A stretch of DNA of 64,000 nucleotides, taken from NCBI RefSeq assembly GCF_030546755.1, contig NZ_JAUOPE010000009.1, forward strand, positions 1-64,000. The letters run 5' to 3'. Each line of letters begins with the position of its first letter. Positions within the stretch are counted from its first letter, which is position 1. The notes beneath the pieces are model-generated. The model did not search any database. It saw only the letters and a program-made list of their open reading frames with translations, and had not been told where the DNA came from. Made by a program: the position numbers and the translations under genes. Below are positions 45,871-54,688 of this stretch, one piece after another. Origin of the DNA: Colwellia sp. 1_MG-2023. GTDB taxonomy: Bacteria; Pseudomonadota; Gammaproteobacteria; Enterobacterales; Alteromonadaceae.

Positions 45871-46914
45871 TTATTTTTTATCAGTAGATTCTCGTTTGAC
45901 TAAATGAGGTTTAACCAGCTCATCTAAGGTTATTTTTTCACTGTCAGCTGATTGGCTTTTATTGATGAGTTTTTGTACCGCTAAACGAGCCATATTGCTA
46001 ACGGGTCTTTTTATTGTCGTTAACGAGGGAATAATTCTTGAGGCTAAAATATTATCATCAAAGCCTGCAACAGATAGTTCTTCAGGCACTTTAATGGCTA
46101 AATCACTGGCAACACGAAGCACTCCTGCAGCCATTTCATCGTTGTTTGCCACGATAGCCGTTGGTCTTTTGCTAGCAGAATTATTGGCGTTAGCTGAATC
46201 GGTTGTTCCTAAAAGCTGATGAGCACATGTTATACCGCTTTCGTAACTGTTTTTTCCTTCGATAATCCGCTCTGGCGGTAAAGTCACGTTACATGATTCA
46301 AGTTCTGCTAAAAAACCTTCCATACGCTCCATTGAAGAGCGATATCTGCGAGGACCAGAAATAAAACCTATATCGGTATGTCCTAACTCAACAAGATGAT
46401 CCGCCATAGCTTTCATGGCCTCACGCTCGTCTGAAACCACAATATTATCATGATCATCTAAATCAACTGAAGCTAAGCGCACATAAGCACAATTTGCTTC
46501 TCTGATTGCCGCTGCCAATGCTTTATTTTCAGAAACTGGCGGCAAAATAATTACGCCATCTAATTTTGAACGAGCAATAAAAGATAAACAATCTTCGATA
46601 AAATCAGGGCTTTTAGAATGGCATGGGTGAACAACAAGCTCATACCCTAATGCCGAACAAACACTGAGCGCACCACGTTGCACTTCATCAATATATAAAG
46701 CATCAGGGTTATCGTATATTAATCCTAATAAATATGATCGACTCGACGCTAGCCCTCTCGCTTGTTTATCTGGCGAAAAATTAACTTCTTCAATGACTTT
46801 AAGCACCTTTTCTCTCGTCGCTTCACCTACCGCAGGCGAGCGATTAATGACCCGAGAAACAGTCCGCTTAGAAACCCCTGAAAGTCTTGCTACATCATTT
46901 ATGGTTACCGACAT
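45871..46914 (-). CDS. LacI-family regulator, probable repressor of the pectin unit
   Basis: 347 residues: helix-turn-helix near residues 5-26 (INDVARLSGVSKRTVSRVIN), hinge through about 60, and a periplasmic-binding-like effector domain ending SVAGFDDNILASRIIPSLTT. It lies at the end of the minus-strand run kduD-kduI-TRAP. The palindromes TGCCACCGGTGGCA have the CG-centred symmetry typical of LacI-family operators, and this is the only LacI gene within the pectin unit. That it binds them, and that the effector is a pathway intermediate such as 2-keto-3-deoxygluconate, is inference. Confidence 0.88.
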   Translation of the reverse strand: MSVTINDVARLSGVSKRTVSRVINRSPAVGEATREKVLKVIEEVNFSPDKQARGLASSRSYLLGLIYDNPDALYIDEVQRGALSVCSALGYELVVHPCHSKSPDFIEDCLSFIARSKLDGVIILPPVSENKALAAAIREANCAYVRLASVDLDDHDNIVVSDEREAMKAMADHLVELGHTDIGFISGPRRYRSSMERMEGFLAELESCNVTLPPERIIEGKNSYESGITCAHQLLGTTDSANANNSASKRPTAIVANNDEMAAGVLRVASDLAIKVPEELSVAGFDDNILASRIIPSLTTIKRPVSNMARLAVQKLINKSQSADSEKITLDELVKPHLVKRESTDKK

Positions 46915-46970
46915 AAATATTCCTGCCTATAGTGAGTCGGCAAGTTTATCACCAACCTCTGTTCCTTAAA

Positions 46971-46987
46971 AGATCTAACCTAGATCT
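46971..46987. repeat. Inverted repeat AGATCTA-ACC-TAGATCT
   Basis: A perfect seven-base inverted repeat with three-base spacer, 57 bases upstream of the LacI start. It could be a separate operator site or a weak hairpin; no T run follows. Confidence 0.4.
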
Positions 46988-47031
46988 ATGTTTATTTTGA
47001 TTAAAACACCTTATCGCATTCACTAACTCGT

Positions 47032-48333
47032 TTAATTTATTAAACCGAAAAATCGAGGTAAGGTTTCGCTAATAGCTGGTACATAAGTGACTAACATCAA
47101 TACAGCGAACATCACTAAATAAAGTGGCACCATAGGTTTAATAATTTTATGCAGTGACGTTTTTGCTACAGCACAGCTCACAAATAACACACTTCCTACA
47201 GGTGGTGACACAAGCCCTATCGATAAATTCAGTACGATCATAATACCAAATTGAATGGGTGACATGCCAAACTCCATTGCAACCGGTAAAAATATTGGCG
47301 TGAAAATTAACACTGCCGGTGTCATATCTATAAAAGCCCCCACCACGATTAAAATTAAGTTAATTAACAATAAAACGATTAAAGGGTTTTCACTTAATGT
47401 TAAAAAGAATTCACTGATCGTTTGAGGAATATGTGTGTAGGATAACAACCAAGACATTGCGGAAGATGCGCCAATGATTAACATAACAATCGCGGTAGTT
47501 TCACACGCTTTTAATAATAAAGCGGGTAACGCTTTAGGATCAATTTCTTTATAAATACCAACCGAAAGAACCAGTGCATAAAGTACCGCTATCGCGCCGG
47601 CTTCAGTCGCTGTGAAAATGCCACCAATAATACCGCCAATCACAATAAACACTAACAATAAGCTAGGTAAAGCAGCCACTATTTTTTCAAGAGCGACTTT
47701 TAATGGTAAACGTGCCGTTACCGGATATTTATGACGAATTGCATATAAAGAACACACCAACATTAATGCTAACCCTACTAAAATTCCGGGTAGATACCCG
47801 GCGACAAATAATGCCGCAATAGAAACACCACCACTTGCAATGGCATAAATAATTAGGATGTTACTTGGCGGTATTAGCATTCCCGTGGTGGCTGCAGACG
47901 CGGTAACTGCCGCGCCAAATTCAGCACTATAACCATGCTTTTTCATTTCAGGGATCATAAAACTACCAATAGCAGAGGTCGCGGCAACAGCAGAGCCAGA
48001 AATAGCACCAAAGAGCATACAAGACATAACATTAACGAGTGCTAATCCCCCCGGTAAAGCGCCAATTAACGCCATTGCACATTCAATTAATCGTTTAGCA
48101 ATCCCGCCCTGCCCCATAATTAAGCCAGACAAAATAAAGAAAGGGATAGCTAATAATGCAAAACTATCAATACCGCCTGCCATTTGCTGCGCAATGGTCA
48201 TCGCGGCTGGCGTAAAATCAATATGCATGATCAATGCGACTAAGGTTGCCACACCAATACAGATTGAAATAGGTACATTTAAAAACAATAAAACGAAAAA
48301 ACTAACCACTAAAACAATTGCGGTAATATCCAT
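47032..48333 (-). CDS. TRAP transporter large permease (DctM-like)
   Basis: Inner-membrane channel subunit of a tripartite ATP-independent periplasmic transporter driven by a sodium or proton gradient. The 433 residues form about 12 hydrophobic segments, with the family's N-terminal LFLNVPISICIGVA, the conserved AIPFFILSGLIMGQGGIAKRL, and IPPSNILIIYA. It overlaps the small permease by one base (TAATG). Uronate as substrate is inferred from the adjacent kduI and kduD. Confidence 0.92.
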   Translation of the reverse strand: MDITAIVLVVSFFVLLFLNVPISICIGVATLVALIMHIDFTPAAMTIAQQMAGGIDSFALLAIPFFILSGLIMGQGGIAKRLIECAMALIGALPGGLALVNVMSCMLFGAISGSAVAATSAIGSFMIPEMKKHGYSAEFGAAVTASAATTGMLIPPSNILIIYAIASGGVSIAALFVAGYLPGILVGLALMLVCSLYAIRHKYPVTARLPLKVALEKIVAALPSLLLVFIVIGGIIGGIFTATEAGAIAVLYALVLSVGIYKEIDPKALPALLLKACETTAIVMLIIGASSAMSWLLSYTHIPQTISEFFLTLSENPLIVLLLINLILIVVGAFIDMTPAVLIFTPIFLPVAMEFGMSPIQFGIMIVLNLSIGLVSPPVGSVLFVSCAVAKTSLHKIIKPMVPLYLVMFAVLMLVTYVPAISETLPRFFGLIN

Positions 48334-48857
48334 TAGCTTTCTCCTTTTATGGGATCTTTTGTTTGTGAGTTGGAAGCACTGGGTGTGGATTCAATTAGTC
48401 GAATAATATTATCAAGACAAAACAGCATAATTAACGTGCCAGATAAAGGTATTGCTGAATATATCAATCCCATATTTAACCCTAATGCGGCAGAGGTTTG
48501 CTTTAATTCAATGTTCATTAACACAAGCAATGCTCCGCCATACATCATGACACCGCAAGCAAACACTAAAACAATCAATTCAATTAAAATTCGTACTGGT
48601 TTTTGTTTTACGGGTGCAAGTTTATCGACAAAAAGATCTAAACCTAAATGCGCTTTAGATTGATACGCGTAAGCAGAGCCTAAAATACCAATCCAGATAA
48701 GTAAAAAACGAGCCAACTCTTCAGTAAATGAGCTTGGCGATTGCATAATAAAGCGTGAAAACACTTGCCAAGTAACGGTTACCACAATGGCAGCCATCGC
48801 TAACATCAATATTTTTTCGAGTAATTTACTAATAAATGACAACAGCATTTGCATCAT
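48333..48857 (-). CDS. TRAP transporter small permease (DctQ-like)
   Basis: A 174-residue inner-membrane protein with four hydrophobic segments, matching the DctQ family in length and in WQVFSRFIMQSPSSFTEELARFLLIW near 29-54. AAGGGG precedes the double ATG. It sits between the binding protein (eight-base gap) and the large permease (one-base overlap). Confidence 0.88.
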   Translation of the reverse strand: MMQMLLSFISKLLEKILMLAMAAIVVTVTWQVFSRFIMQSPSSFTEELARFLLIWIGILGSAYAYQSKAHLGLDLFVDKLAPVKQKPVRILIELIVLVFACGVMMYGGALLVLMNIELKQTSAALGLNMGLIYSAIPLSGTLIMLFCLDNIIRLIESTPSASNSQTKDPIKGES

Positions 48858-48865
48858 TTTACCCC

Positions 48866-49858
48866 TTACATCTTTTTAATTTGAATGATTTGCTCAGCGA
48901 CAGGGCTGTCAGCAAAAGAAGCATGAAAATCAACCATTTTGGCTTGAAATGATGCTTTGTCGGGATAAATAATCGTAGTACCGGCTTGCTCTACCGCTAA
49001 CATCGCTTCCTCAGATGCCTTTTGCCATAATAGTTTTTGATGTGCCACGGCATCACGCATAGCAGCCGTTAACCAAGCTTGCTGTTCGCGAGACAAACCT
49101 TGCCATACAGGTAAACTTGCCAGAATAACGTCAGGCACAAAGGTGTGCTCATCTAAACTGTAATATTTTGCAATCTCGTAATGACGAGAGATAAAGTAAC
49201 TTGGTGGGTTGTTTTCGGCCCCATCAACAACACCTTGCTGTAATGCAGCATAAAGCTCCCCCCAAGCAATTGGCGTAGCCGCGCCCCCTAAAGCCTTAAC
49301 AGCAGCAACGGCTGTAGGGCTATTTAAAACTCGGATCTTTTTACCAATTAAATCATCTGGCGTATTAATCGGCCCATGTGAGGTATAAAAACTCCGGCTG
49401 CCTGCATCAAAATATCCCATGCCTTTAAGACGAACCTTTTCAACTTTTTTAAGCAACCCTTGACCAATATCGCTATCGAGTACGCGCCAAAAATGCTCTC
49501 GATCACGCATCAAATAAGGAATACCAAACACTTGCATTTCGGGTACAAAACCCTCTAACGGGCTCGCTGAAACCTTAGTCATAGATAAACTACCAATTTG
49601 CAACAGCTCGATCATCTCTCGCTCTGTACCAAGTTGTGCCCCCGGATATATCACCACCTCCATTTTGCCGTTAGAATAATGCTTTATTCGTTCAGCCATA
49701 TATTGCATAGCAACATGAACCACATGACGCGTGTCATGGGTGTGCCCCAAGGTTAATGTAGTTTTTTCGTTTTTAGTCATACAACTAACAAGAAGCAAAC
49801 TAATTACTAGCGTGAAAGCCCTTAACAATAATTTATTTTTCAATGCCTTAATTTTCAT
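48866..49858 (-). CDS. TRAP substrate-binding protein, lipoprotein
   Basis: A 330-residue DctP-family solute receptor. TLTLGHTHDTRHVVHVAMQYMAERI, YPGAQLGTEREMIELLQIG and the conserved Arg region SRSFYTSHGPINTPDDLIGKKIRV (about 153-176), then WGELYAALQQGVVDGAENNP are all family landmarks. The signal peptide ends in a lipobox, LVSC (Cys26), so it is probably membrane-tethered, less usual for Gram-negative TRAP receptors. It stands between kduI and dctQ in one minus-strand operon and probably binds a uronate released by the periplasmic enzymes. Confidence 0.9.
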   Translation of the reverse strand: MKIKALKNKLLLRAFTLVISLLLVSCMTKNEKTTLTLGHTHDTRHVVHVAMQYMAERIKHYSNGKMEVVIYPGAQLGTEREMIELLQIGSLSMTKVSASPLEGFVPEMQVFGIPYLMRDREHFWRVLDSDIGQGLLKKVEKVRLKGMGYFDAGSRSFYTSHGPINTPDDLIGKKIRVLNSPTAVAAVKALGGAATPIAWGELYAALQQGVVDGAENNPPSYFISRHYEIAKYYSLDEHTFVPDVILASLPVWQGLSREQQAWLTAAMRDAVAHQKLLWQKASEEAMLAVEQAGTTIIYPDKASFQAKMVDFHASFADSPVAEQIIQIKKM

Positions 49859-49894
49859 TTTTACTTCTCATTAATGGAATGAAATAACTCTCGA

Positions 49895-50737
49895 CTATCG
49901 CAATTGGTTGGGTTGATATTTATCCATATCGTCATAATCTAGATTTTCACCCGCCATGCCCCAAATAAAACTATAGTTTTGTGTGCCTGAGCCTGAGTGA
50001 ATTGACCAAGGAGGAGAAATAACCGCCTGTTCATTGTGTACCCAAATATGACGGGTTTCTTGAGGTTCGCCCATAAAATGGCAAACCGCTTGCGCTTCTT
50101 CAACCTCAAAATAAAAGTACACTTCATTTCGTCTATCATGCTGATGCGCTGGCATGGTATTCCAAACACTGCCCGGCTTTAAACAAGTTAATCCCATCTG
50201 AAGCTGACAAGTTTCTACGACGGTATTAATCAACATTTGGTTAATGTCGCGCTCGTTTGATGTTTCCAAGCTCCCAAGGTGAAGGACATTAGCGTCTGCG
50301 GTTGTCACTAATTTGTTTGGATATTTATGATGCGCTGGTGCAGAATTTAAATAAAATTTAGCCGGCTGCTTTGCATTATCGCTAGCAAATACAACTTCTT
50401 GAGTATCTTTACCGAGATATAAAGCATCTTTATAACCTAATTGATAAATCTCACCATCAGCGGTAACTGTGCCTGAAGCGCCAACATTGATAATGCCTAG
50501 CTCACGACCATGTAAAAACGTTTTTGCTTTTAATGCATCTAATGTTTCTAACTTTAACGGTGATGATGTTGGTACCGCACTGCCTACCATAAAGCGTTCA
50601 TAGTGAGAATAAACCCAATAAACACAGTCTTTTTGCATTAACTTTTCAACTAAAAACTCATTTCTTAACTGCGCAGTATCAAACCCTTTAACTTCGTTTG
50701 GTCCTACCGCATATCTAACTTCAATTTCTGTGGACAT
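49895..50737 (-). CDS. kduI: 4-deoxy-L-threo-5-hexosulose-uronate ketol-isomerase
   Basis: Converts 5-keto-4-deoxyuronate, from unsaturated galacturonate, to 3-deoxy-D-glycero-2,5-hexodiulosonate. The 280-residue cupin-fold protein begins RYAVGPNEVKGFDTAQLRNEFL and carries the zinc-binding PAHQHDRRNEVYFYF (about 193-207), plus a C-terminal PPWSIHSG with the last metal His. Length matches E. coli KduI. It lies 76 bases after kduD. Confidence 0.95.
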   Translation of the reverse strand: MSTEIEVRYAVGPNEVKGFDTAQLRNEFLVEKLMQKDCVYWVYSHYERFMVGSAVPTSSPLKLETLDALKAKTFLHGRELGIINVGASGTVTADGEIYQLGYKDALYLGKDTQEVVFASDNAKQPAKFYLNSAPAHHKYPNKLVTTADANVLHLGSLETSNERDINQMLINTVVETCQLQMGLTCLKPGSVWNTMPAHQHDRRNEVYFYFEVEEAQAVCHFMGEPQETRHIWVHNEQAVISPPWSIHSGSGTQNYSFIWGMAGENLDYDDMDKYQPNQLR

Positions 50738-50813
50738 AACTTATCCTATACTTATTTAATTAATTCTTTTCTTATCAACATGTAAACTATCAACAACTCA
50801 GCTAGCACTTAAA

Positions 50814-51578
50814 CTATCGAGCTAACCAGCCGCCATCAACAGCAAGCACATGACCATTGACATAATCACTCGCGGATGAAGATAAAAATATTGCTGCACC
50901 AGCTAAATCTTCAGGATCTCCCCAACGACCTGCTGGAATTCGCTTTTCTATCTCACTATTTCTAACGGGATCATCTTGAATAGCTTGCGTATTATCGGTT
51001 TTAAAATAACCAGGTGCGATGGCATTAACTTGAATATTATGACAAGCCCATTCATTAGCTAACGCTTTTGTCACACCAGCAATCGCATGCTTACTCGCCG
51101 TATATGCTGGTACCGTCATGCCTCCACTGTATGACAGCATTGAAGCGATATTAATAATTTTTCCACTACCTTTGGCGATCATCGTCGGTGCTAATGTTTG
51201 TGCTAACACAAAACTTGCATCTAAATTTACCGTCATCACCCGCTGCCATTCTTCATATGAATACTCAATGGCAGGGCTTCTAAAAATAGTACCACCAACA
51301 TTCACTAAAATATCAATACAGCTATGTTCACTCAGTAACGCTTGTGCCGTAGTTTTTACATTCGCAATATCACTTAAGTCGACGGTACGCTCTGATGCAA
51401 TGCCACCATTTGCTTCGATCATACGAATGGTTTCTGCACAACCATTCTCTTTACTACTGCTACAAATAACTTCAGCTCCGGCGTTTGCTAATCCAATAGC
51501 TATTTGTTGACCTAACCCTCTGCTTGCTCCAGTAACTAACGCTTTTTTGCCATTTAAATCGAAGAGCTGTATTGCCAT
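50814..51578 (-). CDS. kduD: 2-dehydro-3-deoxy-D-gluconate 5-dehydrogenase
   Basis: NAD-dependent reduction of the KduI product to 2-keto-3-deoxygluconate. A short-chain dehydrogenase of 254 residues: GASRGLGQQIA near 17-27, NVGGTIFR, the catalytic Ser (NIASMLSYSGG) and YTASKHA (about 155-161). The start MAIQLFDLNGKKALVTG at 51578 gives the usual KduD length; a frame extending to 51623 adds 15 lysine/arginine-rich residues with no better ribosome site. It heads the minus-strand run, with two operators upstream shared with uxaB. Confidence 0.93.
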   Translation of the reverse strand: MAIQLFDLNGKKALVTGASRGLGQQIAIGLANAGAEVICSSSKENGCAETIRMIEANGGIASERTVDLSDIANVKTTAQALLSEHSCIDILVNVGGTIFRSPAIEYSYEEWQRVMTVNLDASFVLAQTLAPTMIAKGSGKIINIASMLSYSGGMTVPAYTASKHAIAGVTKALANEWACHNIQVNAIAPGYFKTDNTQAIQDDPVRNSEIEKRIPAGRWGDPEDLAGAAIFLSSSASDYVNGHVLAVDGGWLAR

Positions 51579-51648
51579 TTTTTTTCTCACTTTGATCATT
51601 CTTTTAGAATCGTAGATTGCCACGATGTGGTTAATGAAGTCTATTTTT

Positions 51649-51662
51649 CGCTACCGGTGGCA
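51649..51662. promoter_or_regulatory. Pectin-unit operator CGCTACCGGTGGCA
   Basis: An imperfect copy of the palindrome (two outer positions off symmetry), 31 bases from the next site and 71 bases upstream of kduD. Confidence 0.65.
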
Positions 51663-51679
51663 ATTTGTCAAATATTATT

Positions 51680-51693
51680 TGCCACCGGTGGCA
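51680..51693. promoter_or_regulatory. Pectin-unit operator TGCCACCGGTGGCA
   Basis: A perfect palindrome extended to 20 bases (51677-51696), 47 bases before uxaB. The 31-base offset from the other site is about three DNA turns, putting both on one face of the helix. Confidence 0.78.
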
Positions 51694-51739
51694 AATTTAA
51701 GTAGGATATAAAAAACGCAAAAGCAATATAGGTTTAATC

Positions 51740-53191
51740 ATGCAAACATTAAATAGGAAAAATTTTAATAAAAACAGTTACCCAACCAAAATTATGCAGT
51801 TTGGTGAAGGAAACTTTTTACGGGCTTTTGTTGATTGGCAAATAGACAAATTAAATGAAACAAGTGACTTAAATGCAGGTATCGCGATTATCAGACCAAT
51901 TGACTATGATGCCCTGCCCTTATTAAATGAACAAGATGGTTTATACACCACAGTGATTCGCGGTATTAATGAGTCAGGAGATACCGTAGCGGAGCAACGT
52001 ATAATAAGCTCGGTAAATGAAGAAATTCCAGTGTATAAAGAGTTTGGCAAATTTTTAGCGCTAGCCGAGAATCCGGATTTAAAAATTATTTTTTCTAATA
52101 CCACAGAAGCGGGTATTGAATATATTGATACAGATAAGTTAGCTGATGCGCCAGCGAAAGCATTCCCGGCAAAGTTAACGCAATGGTTACATCATCGTTT
52201 TAACACTTTCAAAGGCGAAAATGACGCAGGTGTAGTGATTATTCCGTGCGAATTAATTGACTATAATGGTGAAAAATTAAAAGAAATCGTCTTTCAATAC
52301 TGCCAACTTTGGCAACTAGACAATGAATTTATCGAGTGGTTAGAAAATAGTAATCACTTTTGTTCAAGCTTAGTTGACAGAATTGTAACTGGCTTTCCGC
52401 GCGATGAACATGCAGCACTTCAAGAAGAATTCGGTTACTTAGATAACTTTATGGTTACCGCTGAGTACTTTCATTTATTTGTTATTCAAGGGCCAGACTT
52501 TTTATCCGATTTATTATGTTTAGAAAATTCAGATCTCAACATTAAAATTGTCGATGACATTTCACCCTTTAAACAACGTAAAGTTGCTATTCTTAATGGT
52601 GCTCATACGGCACTTGTACCACTTGCGTATATGGCTAATATCAATACGGTTGGCGATGCATTAAATTCACCTTTATTTGAACGTTATTTAAAAGCCCTGA
52701 TTTTTAATGAAATTATTCCAACGTTAGATTTACCTAAAGATGAATTAGAGTCGTTTGCCAACGATGTGCTTAATCGCTTTAGAAATCCTTATATTTGCCA
52801 TTTGTTGATGTCTATCTCGTTAAACAGCATGACAAAATTTAAAACACGTTTGTTACCGCAATTATTAAAATTTGTTGACATTAAACAAGCAATACCACCA
52901 CAACTTGCTCTAGCTTTTGCCGGTCAAATTTTATTTTATCGAGGTAATCGAAATGGTGAATTTATTGACTTGTCAGACAGTGAGCAATGGGTTGATATTT
53001 TCAACCAGCTTTGGCGCAAATACGACACAGGTGTCATCGATTTGCACACTTTAGTCAATGAAGTGTTATCAGCGCAATGGCACTGGGAAACAGATCTTAG
53101 CCAAATAAATGGTTTCGCTTTGGCTGTTTGTGATTATTTAGCAGCCATGTTGGCCGATGGCGTTGAAAAAACGATCGCAAATACCCTTTAG
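51740..53191 (+). CDS. uxaB: Tagaturonate reductase (altronate oxidoreductase)
   Basis: NADH-dependent reduction of D-tagaturonate to D-altronate. A 483-residue mannitol-dehydrogenase-family protein with IMQFGEGNFLRAFVDWQID near 18-36, SNTTEAGI near 115, the catalytic-region segment KIVDDISPFKQRKVAILNGAHT (Lys/Asn/His), and CHLLMSISLNS. First gene of the plus-strand run uxaB-uxaA-kdgK, divergent from kduD across the double operator. Confidence 0.94.
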   Translation: MQTLNRKNFNKNSYPTKIMQFGEGNFLRAFVDWQIDKLNETSDLNAGIAIIRPIDYDALPLLNEQDGLYTTVIRGINESGDTVAEQRIISSVNEEIPVYKEFGKFLALAENPDLKIIFSNTTEAGIEYIDTDKLADAPAKAFPAKLTQWLHHRFNTFKGENDAGVVIIPCELIDYNGEKLKEIVFQYCQLWQLDNEFIEWLENSNHFCSSLVDRIVTGFPRDEHAALQEEFGYLDNFMVTAEYFHLFVIQGPDFLSDLLCLENSDLNIKIVDDISPFKQRKVAILNGAHTALVPLAYMANINTVGDALNSPLFERYLKALIFNEIIPTLDLPKDELESFANDVLNRFRNPYICHLLMSISLNSMTKFKTRLLPQLLKFVDIKQAIPPQLALAFAGQILFYRGNRNGEFIDLSDSEQWVDIFNQLWRKYDTGVIDLHTLVNEVLSAQWHWETDLSQINGFALAVCDYLAAMLADGVEKTIANTL

Positions 53192-53200
53192 GTTATAACA

Positions 53201-54688
53201 ATGAAAGAACTAATTAAATTACATCATAGCGATACCGTTGCTATCGCATTACAAGATTTGACTAGTGGTCAAACGATTAATGTAAATGAAGTCACGATAA
53301 CGCTAAAAGAAGATATAGGTAAAGGGCATAAAGTTGCGCTTGTTGATTTAAAGAAAGACGATCAAGTGATCAAATATGGCGCGCCAATTGGTTATGCGTT
53401 GTCTGAAATTTCACAAGGGGCATGGGTCCATACACAAAATATTAAAACCAATTTGCATGATGAATTAAGCTATCAATATAAGCCTGACTTTTTGCCCCCC
53501 ACTACAGCGGTTGATTCACCGCCTGTCAACATTTACCGTCGGGCTAATGGTGAAGTAGCTATACGCAATGAAATTTGGTTGATCCCTACTGTTGGTTGTG
53601 TGAATGGCATGATCAACCAAATGAAAAAAGAATTTTTAGCCCAACATCCTGATCTTGATATTGATGGAATTCATACTTTTCCTCATCAATTTGGTTGTTC
53701 ACAATTAGGTGATGACTTAGAAACCACGCGTATTTTATTACAAAACATGGTGTTACATCCAAATGCAGGTGGCGCATTAGTGGTTGGGTTAGGCTGTGAA
53801 AATAACCAGCTTTCAGTATTTAAAGAAAGTTTAGGTGATTTCGATGATAAACGCGTGAAGTTTCTGATAACCCAGCAATCTGATGATGAAGTCGCAGATG
53901 GTGTTGCGCTATTAGAAGAAATCTACAGCGAAGTTAAAAAAGATAAACGCGAAGCAGGTCGCTTATCTGAAGTTAAATTTGGTCTAGAATGTGGAGGAAG
54001 TGATGGGCTTTCAGGCATAACTGCCAATCCACTTCTAGGCTATTTTTCTGATTATTTAATTGCACAAGGTGGCACAACAGTACTCACTGAAGTGCCCGAA
54101 ATGTTTGGTGCTGAAACCATTTTAATGTCGCGTTGTAAAGACAAAGCCACTTTTTATGACTTGGTTGATATGGTTAATAATTTTAAGCGTTATTATACCG
54201 ATCATAACCAACCTATTTATGAAAACCCCTCGCCCGGTAACAAAGATGGCGGTATTACGACACTAGAGGATAAATCTCTTGGTTGTACGCAAAAAGCCGG
54301 CAGTAGCCAAGTGCAAGCGGTTTTAAAATATGGTCAGCGACTTTCTGTACCTGGGCTCAACCTACTTGAAGCTCCCGGTAATGATCCTATTGCCACCAGC
54401 GCATTAGCATCAACGGGTTGTCATATGGTGTTATTTACTACCGGTCGTGGTACGCCTTATGGCGGCTTTGTACCTACCCTGAAAATAGCGACGAATAGTG
54501 AACTTGCCAATAAGAAAAAGAGATGGATTGATTTTAATGCTGGTGTTCTGGCTGAAAATAAAACCATGGAAGAAGTACACCATGATTTCATTCATTTACT
54601 TGTTGAAATTGTCAATGGCAAACAAGCCTGGAATGAAGTAAACGACATTCGTGAAGTAGCCATTTGGAAAAAGGGAGTAACACTATAA
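53201..54688 (+). CDS. uxaA: Altronate dehydratase
   Basis: Dehydrates D-altronate to 2-keto-3-deoxygluconate. The 495 residues comprise an N-terminal SAF-like domain (about 1-95) with KEDIGKGHKVAL, and a C-terminal UxaA domain containing TVGCVNGM, TFPHQFGCSQLGDD, GLGCENNQ, GLECGGSDGLSG with conserved Cys/Gly, and STGCHMVLFTTGRGTPYGG. Nine bases separate it from uxaB, and its stop overlaps the kdgK start by one base. Confidence 0.96.
   Translation: MKELIKLHHSDTVAIALQDLTSGQTINVNEVTITLKEDIGKGHKVALVDLKKDDQVIKYGAPIGYALSEISQGAWVHTQNIKTNLHDELSYQYKPDFLPPTTAVDSPPVNIYRRANGEVAIRNEIWLIPTVGCVNGMINQMKKEFLAQHPDLDIDGIHTFPHQFGCSQLGDDLETTRILLQNMVLHPNAGGALVVGLGCENNQLSVFKESLGDFDDKRVKFLITQQSDDEVADGVALLEEIYSEVKKDKREAGRLSEVKFGLECGGSDGLSGITANPLLGYFSDYLIAQGGTTVLTEVPEMFGAETILMSRCKDKATFYDLVDMVNNFKRYYTDHNQPIYENPSPGNKDGGITTLEDKSLGCTQKAGSSQVQAVLKYGQRLSVPGLNLLEAPGNDPIATSALASTGCHMVLFTTGRGTPYGGFVPTLKIATNSELANKKKRWIDFNAGVLAENKTMEEVHHDFIHLLVEIVNGKQAWNEVNDIREVAIWKKGVTL

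Noticed and set aside
51579-51623. Kdud start 15 codons upstream
   Set aside because: The extra residues are basic and not typical; from 51578 the length matches known KduD proteins.
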